From Sphingobacterium sp. UGAL515B_05 (GTDB lineage: Bacteria > Bacteroidota > Bacteroidia > Sphingobacteriales > Sphingobacteriaceae): 64,000 nt of DNA. The translations under genes and the position numbers were made by a program. This document shows positions 18,601 to 27,087 of the stretch, one piece after another; the first letter of the stretch is position 1; each line of letters begins with the position of its first letter. The notes beneath the pieces are model-generated. The model saw only the letters and a program-made list of their open reading frames with translations, ran no database searches and was not told the origin of the DNA. Where the stretch lies: NCBI RefSeq assembly GCF_033097525.1, contig NZ_CP109907.1:2542001-2606000 (forward strand), in the 5' to 3' direction.

Positions 18601-18854
18601 CAAATCGATGGATAGAAGATGGTTCATATGTTCGGCTTCGTCAGCTTTCTGTTGAGTACGGTATTCCAGTAAATAAACGTATCATCAAATATGTCCGTCT
18701 ATATGGTACTGCCAATAACGTGTTGACTTTTAGTAAGTATTTGGGTTATGATCCTGAATTTGCACAGTCTGCTGATGTTTTTCATCAGGGGATTGATGTG
18801 ACGTTGGAACCCATTGTTCGCTCTGTGCAGCTGGGATTGAGGATCGGTTTATAA
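15669..18854 (+). CDS. SusC/RagA-family TonB-dependent transporter, divergent N-terminal linker
   Basis: A 1061-residue protein with a signal peptide ending SSWAQQ. The carboxypeptidase-regulatory-like domain lies at ~45-120 (VKGTVYDSQTNKPIAGARI). The plug carries LNIRGLQSLYSNNQPLYIVDG and ITVLKDAVSANIYGAKSSNGVV, and a full barrel follows. The usual DEVVVxGYG segment between regulatory domain and plug is missing and replaced by a segment around FYKKTETVFGDNG. It is paired with the SusD 14 bp downstream and is the sixth gene of the P2 operon. The pair may take a different oligosaccharide from the first one (inference). Confidence 0.9.
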   Translation: MSSININYKLGIILFISTLGAHSSWAQQDTVARNIQQQGQVTSAYSVKGTVYDSQTNKPIAGARITYGSNVAKLTDSKGNFRLELPVSNAIVEVSLDGYIAKQVPVLLDKSMKVVLYPDGYRSFYKKTETVFGDNGVLNNTGAVDKLELNAWEQNSETVVSYLQGKLAGVQVTRHSGTPSIGGNLNIRGLQSLYSNNQPLYIVDGIVYNAEHLSPSITTGHLNNALQHIDVRDIQDITVLKDAVSANIYGAKSSNGVVVINTNHSKELATQIDLQATTGYNFRPKRIPVMKSYAYRSYLNDLLATSTYSGEEIANMPFNNDNSKFEEYAKYHNETDWQKDVLNNTVDQNYFLRVTGGDNIARYALSVGYNNEQGVLDNTKQNRYTARFNGDMNLTKKLTAQTNISMGYGQQSLKDQGLSPKTNPLFLSLIKSPFLNTHDIAPDGSISPNYAEADYFGYSNPMQITQNGINNKKAYRFLGSLVFNYAFNTNFKLSNLSTVTYDKAQEDFFIPKKGVAKDTVNNMEVYSRLGTQVARYYSISNDLRLQYNQDLGTQGRVEAIGGVRYHKHDSEQDYALGYNSATDQLVSIGNSTPASRVYGGHIGKWANMTAYAMGNFSWKNTYILNASISMDGSSRFGEKAKGGLKLADKIYAVFPAVGAAWLLSNEDFLKGNSTISLWKLRASYGITGNDDIENYDARQNYISQNFLGVQGLVRDGVANPYLKWEKVEKINVGTDLSLLNERINLGVDIYQNRTSDMLAYNSGNTVSGISYYLYNNGSMRTRGIDFSLFGRILTGPVKWDASLTLSHYKSTITDLPETSYTQYAGGTFVSEKGGAPNAFYGYQFNGVYRTSAEAAASGLAILDATGHKIPFQAGDGKFTDRNGDKIIDDGDRMIIGDPNPDLVGGLNNSLTYKNWKFGALVTFSVGNDIYNYTRAQLESGSTFYNQTELLQNRWRAEGQETDVPRVALNDPMGNSRFSNRWIEDGSYVRLRQLSVEYGIPVNKRIIKYVRLYGTANNVLTFSKYLGYDPEFAQSADVFHQGIDVTLEPIVRSVQLGLRIGL

Positions 18855-18868
18855 AAATTTAATATACT

Positions 18869-20704
18869 ATGTTTATCACATACAGAAAATATTCGAAATA
18901 TTCACTCTGGGCCTTATTGGCCTGTAGCCTCTCTTTTACATCTTGTAAGAAAGCTTTGGATTTCTCGCCCGAGGATAAATTGGACAGTTCAAAAATGTAC
19001 AATACGCTTGCCGATGCCGATGCGGTGGTGCTTGGGATTTATGGGCAAGTAGCAGGATTAGGTGAACGTTATATTGTCCTGAACGAATTAAGGGCCGATC
19101 TCATGGACGTCACACAAAATGCAAATCCCTATTTGCAGCAAGTTTCCAATCATGAAGTAGCAGAAGATAATCCTTATGCAGATCCATCTGCTTTTTATAA
19201 AATTATCTTCAATTGTAATGATGCCTTGAAGAACTTCAAGGTGATGGAGCGGCAGGGGAAGCTGAGCAATACCGAATTCAATCAGCGTTATTCTGACCTC
19301 GCTATGCTACGTGCATGGTTGTATTTACAATTAGGGATTCACTTTGGAAATGTCCCCTATGTGAAAAATACCATTGAAAGTGTTGACGAGATTAAAAGTT
19401 TGGAGAACTATCCGAAAACAACTTTCGATAATTTGGTTGATTCTCTCATTAGTGACACAAAAGACCTGCCTTATCAGGATCCGTACGCCTACCCAACAGG
19501 TAGCACATTGGTTTTTACGACAGATGGCGCGAGCACACAGAAGGTGTTTATCAGCAAGGCTCATGTCCTGGGCGAACTTTATCTTTGGAAAGGAAACTAC
19601 TATGAAGCGGCAAAGAGTTATAAGCGATTGCTGTCTGCTGAAGACAATAACAGTAATATTGATTATCTGTTCAATTTCAACCGTATTGGCTGGAGCTACT
19701 TTAATGTGAGTTTTGCAAGAGCCCAGGAGGGGGCATCTTTGGTAAATTCTTTAACAGCAGGGTGGCGAAGTATGTTTGCGCTATCGAACACGGTACGGGA
19801 ATGGAATTCCGAATGGAACTGGTCTATTCCATACCATAACTCTTTTGCTCCTGGAAATCCTTTTATAGATTTATTTTCTAAGTCAGGTAACTATGCACTT
19901 AAGCCCTCTCAAAAGGTGATTGATTTATGGAATTCACAGACCAATAATGCGGGTATTCCCTGGGATCCCCGGAGTAAGCTATCTTATGAAGTTGCTGCAA
20001 ATGGTGATCCTGTGATTACAAAATTTACGGATAATTCAGGGGATTTATTGAGCTTGTTAAATAAAGGCGGTCGTTGGAATATCAATCGAGCCGCAGGGGC
20101 GCATCTTCGCTTTGCAGAGGCCGCCAATCGGGATGGTCAGGGCCGTTTGGCCTATGCATTGGCAAACTGGGGGCTAATCAGTACCTTTTATTATGGCGCG
20201 TTTACGAGTGCAGGAACAATTGCTCCGGGCAATTTTTTTGAATTGGAATCCGAAATAACTTATGAAGGATTTGGAACGAATCGGACCACTTTTGCTGAAT
20301 CCTCGCCCTATTATTTTGATGCACGCGACAATGCGAGTATCGTACGTGGGGTTTGGTATCGGAATTCGGGAATCCGTGGTCGGGCTACCATGCCGCGTTG
20401 GCAATTCTCAGGCATTGAATATGGTCCGGGTACAGTAAGTGGTTACGGAAGCATGATGACCGCTTTTAATGTACCGCAAGCTGATCTGGAGGATAAGATC
20501 GTCGAAGAATCTGCTCTTGAGTTAGCCTTCGAAGGCGAACGTTGGTCAGATCTGATGCGTATAGCAAAACGCCGTCATGACCCCGCTTTCCTAGCCGATA
20601 AAGTCTATGAGAAATTGCTGAAAGCAAATAACCCGAAAGCTGGAGCAGTACGTAGCAAGTTAATGGATATGAACAATTGGTATTTACCTTTTAAATTGCG
20701 GTAA
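18869..20704 (+). CDS. SusD/RagB-family surface glycan-binding lipoprotein
   Basis: A 611-residue lipoprotein, with lipobox SFTSC and a mature start of KKALDF. SusD landmarks: LNELRADLMDVT, the MLRAWLYLQLGIHFGNVPYV helix, and the C-terminal ESALELAFEGERWSDLMRIAKRR motif. The terminal segment is MNNWYLPFKLR rather than the commoner NPGY ending. At 611 residues it is longer than its counterpart at 10904, with the extra length in the middle binding region. It is the last gene of the P2 operon and is followed by the terminator at 20740. Confidence 0.9.
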   Translation: MFITYRKYSKYSLWALLACSLSFTSCKKALDFSPEDKLDSSKMYNTLADADAVVLGIYGQVAGLGERYIVLNELRADLMDVTQNANPYLQQVSNHEVAEDNPYADPSAFYKIIFNCNDALKNFKVMERQGKLSNTEFNQRYSDLAMLRAWLYLQLGIHFGNVPYVKNTIESVDEIKSLENYPKTTFDNLVDSLISDTKDLPYQDPYAYPTGSTLVFTTDGASTQKVFISKAHVLGELYLWKGNYYEAAKSYKRLLSAEDNNSNIDYLFNFNRIGWSYFNVSFARAQEGASLVNSLTAGWRSMFALSNTVREWNSEWNWSIPYHNSFAPGNPFIDLFSKSGNYALKPSQKVIDLWNSQTNNAGIPWDPRSKLSYEVAANGDPVITKFTDNSGDLLSLLNKGGRWNINRAAGAHLRFAEAANRDGQGRLAYALANWGLISTFYYGAFTSAGTIAPGNFFELESEITYEGFGTNRTTFAESSPYYFDARDNASIVRGVWYRNSGIRGRATMPRWQFSGIEYGPGTVSGYGSMMTAFNVPQADLEDKIVEESALELAFEGERWSDLMRIAKRRHDPAFLADKVYEKLLKANNPKAGAVRSKLMDMNNWYLPFKLR

Positions 20705-20739
20705 ACCTGATATACGTTTGGATTATTGATTTAATGGTT

Positions 20740-20772
20740 AAAGGTCTGCTTTGTGCAGGCCTTTTTCTTTGA
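20740..20772 (+). terminator. Rho-independent terminator of the FAS1/SusCD operon
   Basis: A 10-bp stem (20740-20749 with 20755-20764, one G-U pair) with a 5-nt loop and a T-rich tail, 36 bp after the SusD stop. Confidence 0.9.
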
Positions 20773-20779
20773 TGTTGAC

Positions 20780-20824
20780 CATGAGACAGCAGGATAGTGA
20801 ATTCGAAACTCTTTAATATCATTG
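20780..20824 (+). promoter_or_regulatory. Operator P3 and -7 box for the GH51 operon
   Basis: Half-sites CATGAGA (20780) and CAGGATA (20790) are 10 bp apart, and TATCATTG (20817) starts 27 bp after the second. The first half-site is degenerate, as in P7. The -7 box lies in a duplicated 16-mer. Confidence 0.65.
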
Positions 20825-20846
20825 TGTGGAAATATCATTGTGTGGA
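20815..20846 (+). repeat. 16-bp perfect tandem duplication over the -7 box
   Basis: AATATCATTGTGTGGA occurs at 20815-20830 and again at 20831-20846, followed by GATATTG. This produces a second potential -7 box at 20833. Confidence 0.9.
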
Positions 20847-21033
20847 GATATTGCTCTTTAGCGGTAATCGATACTTACTAGGCTCTATCAACAGCTCATT
20901 CAAATCGTGTGTTTATCGTGAGACGAGTATGTAATCGTAACATGTCAATGACAGTGCAATCTTTTGATAATGCCATTTGCATGTTATAAGTGTAATTTTT
21001 ACATTTATGTGTACTTCTGATTAATTATAACCA

Positions 21034-23562
21034 ATGGAACGAGTTTCTTTAAGATTTAGAATCTACTATTTTTTTCTGGCAAAAGCGATCTGCTTTTTTT
21101 GTCTATTTTGGATTTTCAATACGCCTGTATATGCTTATAGCAGCAGGAGCTCAGAACCGGATTCGGCTTATTTCTTTGCTTATGCAAAAGAAAAGAATGC
21201 TGGAAGGGAAGGGTTATTATATGCCTGGAGTTTGGATGGTAAGCAATGGAACTCTATAGGAACAGAACTTGCCTTTGTAAAATCAGATTATGGCCGCTGG
21301 GGGTCAGAAAAACGAATGATAAATCCTGTATTGTTTCCTCGAACTGGAGGCGGCTGGTCCTGTGCGTGGCAATTAAGTCCTGAAAGTGACGGTCCTTATG
21401 CATATACTTTTACATCCGATTTTTTCAATTGGGGCAGACAAGATTATTTTGTTGCTTTAAATGATTTGGATAAATCAGTGGTATCTTTTGTAAAAAACAG
21501 TTTATTGACTCGTGATAATATCTCCATAAATGGCGAAAGTTTACGTGGAACCAAGTTGAAAGTTTCATGGTCTGTTATCAAAGAATTAATCAAGCATTAT
21601 GATCTCGCGCTGCTTAAGCAAAAACAATGGTCCGAACGAAGCGTTGACGATGACGCCCGCTTCCCTGGCCTAAAGCCATTGGATGTCAAATTAACGCCGA
21701 AGGTAGGGCAAACCAAGTCCATCAGTGATATGTTGGTGGGTGTTTTTTTTGAAGATATTAATTATGCCGCAGACGGAGGCCTTTATGCGGAATTGATTCA
21801 AAATAGAGACTTTGAATATAAATTGAGCGATAAACAAGGCCATGATAAAAATTGGAACGCGAAAACTGCTTGGCGTATGGATGGCTCGGGACAATTTCAT
21901 ATTGACAGCATCAATCCAATTCATCCTAATAATAAACATTATGCGAGATTGCAGGGTGAAGGCATCCTCAGAAATATAGGCTACGATGGCATTGCCTTGA
22001 ATAAGAACGAACGCTATGATCTTTCGTTTTTCGGAAGGGGCACTGTTGGTAAAGTACCTAAACTAAAGATCCGGATAAGTACAAAAGACGGAAAAATCCT
22101 CGATGAGAAATCCGTAATTGTTGACGGTAAAAACTGGAAAAAATATCAATTGGTATTGACATCTAATGCTACTTGTAAGGATGCCGTATTGGAATTTGTA
22201 TTTACAGACCGACAACAATTGGATCTGGATCTGATTTCTTTATTCCCTCAGCATACATTTAAAGGACGAAAAAATGGATTACGGAAGGATCTGGCCGAGG
22301 CCATAGCTGCATTGAATCCCCGTTTTGTCCGTTTCCCGGGTGGCTGTTTAGCACATGGGGATGGAATTGAAAATATCTACCATTGGTCTAATACTGTAGG
22401 ACCGTTGGAAAGCCGTATGCCACAGCGTAACATGTGGGGATATCATCAAACCGTGGGCTTGGGGTATTACGAGTATTTTCAATTTTGTGAAGACATAGGT
22501 GCCTATGCTGTTCCGGTAGTGGCGGCCGGTGTACCCTGCCAAAATTCGGGTGCTCATGGTCACCCATTGGGTGGACAACAATGTGGTATCCCAATGGAAG
22601 ATATGGATGACTATATCCAGGAAGTACTGAATCTGATTGAATGGGCCAATGGCGATAAAAATAGTACCTGGGGAAAGGTACGAGCTGCCGCGGGGCACCC
22701 CGAGCCATTTCATCTAAAATACATTGGTGTTGGTAACGAAGATTTAATATCGAATGTTTTTGAGGAGCGTTTTACCATGATCTATAACGCTATCCGTGCA
22801 AAATATCCCGAAATACAGGTCATTGGAACGGCAGGGCCATTTTTTGAGGGAACAGACTATGTAGAAGGTTGGAAAATTGCCGATAAATTGAATGTACCCA
22901 TTATGGATGAACACTATTATCAGACACCGGGCTGGTTTATTCATAATCAAGACTTCTATGATAAATATGATCGCAGCAAATCACAGGTGTATTTGGGCGA
23001 ATATGCTGCCCATATTCATGGACGGGCGAGTACCTTGGAAGTTGCATTGGCTGAAGCGGCATATCTCACGGCATTGGAAAGAAATGGTGACGTAGTTAAG
23101 ATGGCTTCTTATGCGCCATTGTTAGCCAAAGATGGCTATACGCAATGGCGCCCCGATCTTATTTATTTCTCCAATACCGATATAAATTTAACACCATCCT
23201 ATTATGTACAGCAATTATTTGGGCGTAATAACGGAACCAAATATATTCCAGTAGAAGCAGTTTATGCCAATGCTGACGTTGAGGTACATAAGCGCGTGGC
23301 ATTTTCTATTGTTAAAGATCCGAAAGATCAATCGCTCATTGTAAAACTGGTTAATATTTTGCCAGTTGCGGTCAATATACAATTGGAATTGGATCAACTC
23401 AATTTGAAGGGTGATACAGCTCTTGTCGCTCAGTTGGCGGGGAAATTGGACAGTAAAACGGCAAAACCCGAAGAAAAGACCGTGTCCGTTGACAAGCTTA
23501 AAAACAAACAATTACCGCCCTATTCGTTAACTGTCATCCGAATTCAGTCGGGTGCAAAATAG
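21034..23562 (+). CDS. GH51 alpha-L-arabinofuranosidase with N-terminal GH43-like fragment
   Basis: An 842-residue secreted enzyme, with a long hydrophobic signal ending near residue 34. Residues ~40-150 resemble the first blades of a GH43-type propeller (LLYAWSLDGKQWNSIGTE), but no complete propeller or catalytic triad is present. The GH51 domain starts near 210 (MLVGVFFEDINYAADGG) with an embedded carbohydrate-binding-like beta module. The acid/base is Glu569 (GVGNEDL) and the nucleophile Glu656 (VYLGEYAAH); an arabinofuranosidase C-terminal beta domain follows. It removes arabinofuranose from arabinan or arabinogalactan side chains. It heads a three-gene operon from P3. Confidence 0.88.
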   Translation: MERVSLRFRIYYFFLAKAICFFCLFWIFNTPVYAYSSRSSEPDSAYFFAYAKEKNAGREGLLYAWSLDGKQWNSIGTELAFVKSDYGRWGSEKRMINPVLFPRTGGGWSCAWQLSPESDGPYAYTFTSDFFNWGRQDYFVALNDLDKSVVSFVKNSLLTRDNISINGESLRGTKLKVSWSVIKELIKHYDLALLKQKQWSERSVDDDARFPGLKPLDVKLTPKVGQTKSISDMLVGVFFEDINYAADGGLYAELIQNRDFEYKLSDKQGHDKNWNAKTAWRMDGSGQFHIDSINPIHPNNKHYARLQGEGILRNIGYDGIALNKNERYDLSFFGRGTVGKVPKLKIRISTKDGKILDEKSVIVDGKNWKKYQLVLTSNATCKDAVLEFVFTDRQQLDLDLISLFPQHTFKGRKNGLRKDLAEAIAALNPRFVRFPGGCLAHGDGIENIYHWSNTVGPLESRMPQRNMWGYHQTVGLGYYEYFQFCEDIGAYAVPVVAAGVPCQNSGAHGHPLGGQQCGIPMEDMDDYIQEVLNLIEWANGDKNSTWGKVRAAAGHPEPFHLKYIGVGNEDLISNVFEERFTMIYNAIRAKYPEIQVIGTAGPFFEGTDYVEGWKIADKLNVPIMDEHYYQTPGWFIHNQDFYDKYDRSKSQVYLGEYAAHIHGRASTLEVALAEAAYLTALERNGDVVKMASYAPLLAKDGYTQWRPDLIYFSNTDINLTPSYYVQQLFGRNNGTKYIPVEAVYANADVEVHKRVAFSIVKDPKDQSLIVKLVNILPVAVNIQLELDQLNLKGDTALVAQLAGKLDSKTAKPEEKTVSVDKLKNKQLPPYSLTVIRIQSGAK

Positions 23563-23577
23563 CCTCATTCAATTCAT

Positions 23578-25992
23578 ATGATATATCCAGCTTTGCAGAA
23601 GAAGTCTATTTTAGTTTTTATAAACCTCTGTTTGACAATTGGGCCCTTGTTTGCCGGCTCAGGCTTCAGTTTGATCAAAAATAATCGGGCTGCGGATGTT
23701 TATTATGGTGGAAGAAATCCTATCATTGAAACCGCTTTGGAACTTTTGGATGCAGATGCACAACAAGTTGGTCAATCTGCTTTTAAACGAATCGACAATG
23801 CTGATCCTGGGGCGATTATCGTTGGAGAATTGCATGATCCAATAATTGGCAAATTGATAAAAGATTATCATATCCGTCTTCCTGAAATGGAAGGTCAATG
23901 GGAAATGTTTTGTTTGAAGGTGATTCCGATAGAAAAAGTGCCGACACTTTTAGTGATAGGATCTGATGCTAGAGGTACGGCATATGGAGTGATGGAAATT
24001 TCTAGAAAATTGGGCGTTTCTCCATGGAGTTGGTGGGCAGATGTGGTTCCTCTTAAAAAATCAACAATTTCGCTGCCCGTCGATTTTGAAGACAAGCAAT
24101 TTCCTAAAGTGCAATTCCGGGGAATTTTTTTAAATGATGAGGACTGGGGATTGACACCTTGGAGCAGCAAAACCTATGAACCCGAAGCAAAGTTAGATGC
24201 AGGAATTGATCCAGCCAAAACAAAAAAAATGGCGACGATAGGGCCTAAGACCTATGCACGTATTTTTGAGCTGTTATTAAGGCTGCGGGCTAATTCAATT
24301 TGGCCAGCAATGCATGAAGTAACTGTTCCTTTCTATTTTGTCCAGGGAAATCGCGAAATGGCCGAAAAATATGGAATATATATCGGCTCATCTCATTGTG
24401 AACCCCTCGCTCGAAACAGTGCGACGGAATGGGATATCGTAGGTCGGGGGCCCTATAATTATTTGACAAATAAAAATGAGATTGTTGATTATTGGTCCAA
24501 TCGACTCAAAACACTGGGGCAATCCCATAACATATTTACACTGGGTATGCGTGGGAAACACGATGGAGCAATGGAAGGCGTCAAAACAACTGCAGCTTAT
24601 AAAGATGCGATCAATAAGGTCATTAAAGATCAAACGGATCTGTTGAAAAAATATGTCAATGCAGACCCCGCACAGATTCCTCAGGTTGTTATACCTTATA
24701 AAGAGGTATTGGACGTGTATAGGGCCGGTATGGATCTTCCTGACTATACAACACTGATGTGGTGTGACGATAATTATGGTTATATCACCCACTTCCCAAA
24801 TCCGATAGAAAGAAAAAGATCGGGTGGTAATGGACTGTATTATCATGTCTCCTATTGGGGACGACCACATGATTATCTTTGGTTGTCGACCATGAGTCCG
24901 GCGCTGATTTACCAGCAGCTTAATACAGCTTATCAACATGATGTTAAAAAAATGTGGATTGTCAATGTTGGGGATATTAAGCCTGCTGAATATCAGATTG
25001 AACTCCTGATGGACATGGCCTGGGATATGGACCGGGTAAAAAAAATAGGCATCTACCAGCATCTGAATCAATTTTTGCAACGGGAATTTGGACATCGTTT
25101 GGCGAAGAAGATCGTGCCGATTATGCAGGAACATTATCGGTTGGCTCATATTCGAAAACCTGAGTTTATGGGAAATACACGTACGGAAGAAAAAGATCCA
25201 GCCTATAAAATTGTGAAAGACCTACCTTGGTCCGAACAGCAGATTAAAAAGCGATTGGTGCAGTATAAACATATTCAAGATGCAGCCACCGCAATTGAGG
25301 CTTCAGTCCCGTTGGATCGCAAGGATGCATATTTTGAATTAGTGCTGTATCCGGTTGTTGCAGCGACAAAGATGAATGAAAAGCACCTTTATGCGCAGTT
25401 GGCACGTCATGGCAAAGCTGAATGGCAAAAAAGCCACGATGCGTATGATAAAATCGTTTCCTTAACTGCGCAATACAATGCCTTGAATAAAGGAAAGTGG
25501 AAGGGGATAATGGATTATAAACCCAGAAACCTTGCCGTTTTCGATAAGATTATAGAAGAGAAAGCAGTTGCTCCACTGGCCAATAATGATCAGCCCGTCA
25601 AGCGGATTCCTGGTAGAGATCTAAAAGGCTCAATAGGATATGAAGGTTTGGGGTATGAAGGGCAGGCTGGAGCTATCCCATTGGATGTAGAAGCCAGTTA
25701 TCCGCTCAAAGGGCTCAAGGGCGATTCTGTTACCGTTGTCATCCACTTACTGCCTACACACCCGGTCTCTTCAGATGATTTGCGTTTTGAAGTTTCTTTG
25801 GGGCAACAGCGTTCGCCTGCCATTTCTTATAAAACAATTGGACGAAGTGAGGAGTGGAAAGAGAATGTCTTGCGCAACCAGGCCATTCGAACGATTAAAT
25901 TTAAGATAGCTTCATTGCAACAGGACATATTGCGTATCAAAGCGCTTGATGAGGGCGTAGTGGTCGATGAAGTAACACTATATTTGGATTAA
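23578..25992 (+). CDS. GH115 alpha-glucuronidase
   Basis: An 804-residue secreted protein, with a signal ending near residue 27. GH115 hallmarks: LLVIGSDARGTAYGVMEIS, the SWWADVVP segment and RGIFLNDEDWGLTPW near residue 180, then LRLRANSIWPAMHE, and WVVNVGD-like and MDMAWD segments in the barrel. GH115 enzymes remove 4-O-methyl-glucuronate or glucuronate from xylan; some members act on other glucuronate-bearing glycans. Next to GH51 and GH43 genes in a pectin region, glucuronate-capped arabinogalactan is a plausible target (inference). It starts 15 bp after the GH51 stop. The C-terminal beta domain ends at VDEVTLYLD. Confidence 0.88.
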   Translation: MIYPALQKKSILVFINLCLTIGPLFAGSGFSLIKNNRAADVYYGGRNPIIETALELLDADAQQVGQSAFKRIDNADPGAIIVGELHDPIIGKLIKDYHIRLPEMEGQWEMFCLKVIPIEKVPTLLVIGSDARGTAYGVMEISRKLGVSPWSWWADVVPLKKSTISLPVDFEDKQFPKVQFRGIFLNDEDWGLTPWSSKTYEPEAKLDAGIDPAKTKKMATIGPKTYARIFELLLRLRANSIWPAMHEVTVPFYFVQGNREMAEKYGIYIGSSHCEPLARNSATEWDIVGRGPYNYLTNKNEIVDYWSNRLKTLGQSHNIFTLGMRGKHDGAMEGVKTTAAYKDAINKVIKDQTDLLKKYVNADPAQIPQVVIPYKEVLDVYRAGMDLPDYTTLMWCDDNYGYITHFPNPIERKRSGGNGLYYHVSYWGRPHDYLWLSTMSPALIYQQLNTAYQHDVKKMWIVNVGDIKPAEYQIELLMDMAWDMDRVKKIGIYQHLNQFLQREFGHRLAKKIVPIMQEHYRLAHIRKPEFMGNTRTEEKDPAYKIVKDLPWSEQQIKKRLVQYKHIQDAATAIEASVPLDRKDAYFELVLYPVVAATKMNEKHLYAQLARHGKAEWQKSHDAYDKIVSLTAQYNALNKGKWKGIMDYKPRNLAVFDKIIEEKAVAPLANNDQPVKRIPGRDLKGSIGYEGLGYEGQAGAIPLDVEASYPLKGLKGDSVTVVIHLLPTHPVSSDDLRFEVSLGQQRSPAISYKTIGRSEEWKENVLRNQAIRTIKFKIASLQQDILRIKALDEGVVVDEVTLYLD

Positions 25993-26053
25993 AGTATTCG
26001 TTTCCTACACTATAATGGAAACTCGTTATAGACTTATTCATAAGATTATAAAA

Positions 26054-26992
26054 ATGAAAAAACAATTTCTAGTCACGCTCCTCGTTATTTTAACTTGCCT
26101 CGTTAAGGCACAATCTTCTGTCTACCTTTTCTCTTATTTTATAGGTAATGGTGCTGACGGACTGCATCTTGCTTATAGTTTGGATGGTCTGAAATGGGAA
26201 CCCTTGAATCAGGGAAGACCTTTCTTAATACCAACGGTCGGAAAAGATAGGCTGATGCGTGATCCCAGTATTTGCCAAGGCCCTGATGGTACCTTTCACC
26301 TTGTATGGACAACGGGTTGGTGGGATAAAATTATCGGATATTCTTCTTCCAAAGATCTTGTACATTGGACCGAACAAAAAGAAATTCCAGTCATGGTAGA
26401 TGAACCTGATGCGAAAAATGCATGGGCTCCAGAGCTTTTTTACGACAAGGCGACGAAGGAATATTATATCATTTGGGCCACGACGATCCCTGGTCGACAT
26501 AAAGAGGTAAAGACCAGCGACAGTGAGAAAGGCTTAAACCATCGGATGTATAACGTCACGACAAAGGATTTTAAACGTTTTTCAAAAACCAAGTTATATT
26601 TTGATCCCGAATTTAGTGTCATCGATGCGGCCATTATACAAAAAGGCAATAAGGAATACATGATGGTGTTGAAAAATGAAAATTCTAACCCACCTGAGAA
26701 AAATATTCGGATCACAACAACAAAGCGTTTAGCGAAAGGATTTCCGACGACTGTCTCTAAGCCGATTACAGGAAATTATTGGGCGGAGGGGCCTGCTCCG
26801 CTGCAGGTTGGAGAGTATATATATGTATATTTTGATAAATACCGCGACCACAAATATGGAGCTGTACGAAGCAAAGACGGCATCAACTGGGAAGATGTCT
26901 CCGATCGGGTGAGCTTTCCGAAGGGAGTACGTCATGGAACTGCTTTTACGATAAATCAAACGGTTTTATCAAATCTGTTAAAAGCAAACTGA
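26054..26992 (+). CDS. GH43-type five-bladed beta-propeller glycosidase
   Basis: A 312-residue secreted enzyme. I use ATG 26054 (MKKQFLVTLL), which gives a proper signal peptide ending VKAQS; the ATG at 26015 adds 13 charged residues. Candidate catalytic residues are the base Asp in LMRDPSI, the modulator Asp in SVIDAAI and the acid Glu in YWAEGPAP. It belongs to the arabinosidase/xylosidase clan; substrate is not determined. Its first blade (LHLAYSLDGLKWEPL) resembles the N-terminal fragment of the GH51 protein two genes upstream. A hairpin overlaps the stop codon. Confidence 0.75.
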   Translation: MKKQFLVTLLVILTCLVKAQSSVYLFSYFIGNGADGLHLAYSLDGLKWEPLNQGRPFLIPTVGKDRLMRDPSICQGPDGTFHLVWTTGWWDKIIGYSSSKDLVHWTEQKEIPVMVDEPDAKNAWAPELFYDKATKEYYIIWATTIPGRHKEVKTSDSEKGLNHRMYNVTTKDFKRFSKTKLYFDPEFSVIDAAIIQKGNKEYMMVLKNENSNPPEKNIRITTTKRLAKGFPTTVSKPITGNYWAEGPAPLQVGEYIYVYFDKYRDHKYGAVRSKDGINWEDVSDRVSFPKGVRHGTAFTINQTVLSNLLKAN

Positions 26993-27020
26993 TAGCCTTG
27001 TTAATTATTGACAGGCTATC
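26991..27020 (+). terminator. Hairpin at the end of the GH51-GH115-GH43 operon
   Basis: GATAGCCT (26991-26998) pairs perfectly with AGGCTATC (27013-27020), and the stem overlaps the stop codon. The T-run after it is poor, so this may be a weak terminator or a 3'-end stabiliser. Confidence 0.4.
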
Positions 27021-27041
27021 GTATTATGCTATAGGGTGAAA

Positions 27042-27086
27042 CAGTGAAGTACAGGTTGCATATCGATAAATAGATGCTTAATTTCA
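27042..27086 (+). promoter_or_regulatory. Operator P4 and -7 box for the esterase at 27230
   Basis: Half-sites CAGTGAA (27042) and CAGGTTG (27052) are 10 bp apart. TAATTTCA (27079) lies 27 bp after the second and is a weak -7 match. The weakest of the nine modules, but the spacing is preserved. Confidence 0.5.
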
Positions 27087-27087
27087 T

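Larger units (their letters stand above)
20705..21033. other. Gene-free stretch: terminator, operator P3 and long leader
   Basis: This stretch holds the terminator at 20740-20772, operator P3 with its -7 box at 20780-20824, a 16-bp tandem duplication of the -7 region (20815-20846) and then about 190 bp of leader. In the leader, TAACATG (20938) can pair with CATGTTA (20980) across a wide loop. No ORF of note. Confidence 0.6.

Noticed and set aside
24388..25149. A long (253-codon) minus-strand frame inside the GH115 gene.
   Set aside because: It lies entirely within a well-supported GH115 coding region and its translation has no recognisable motif; a codon-bias shadow.
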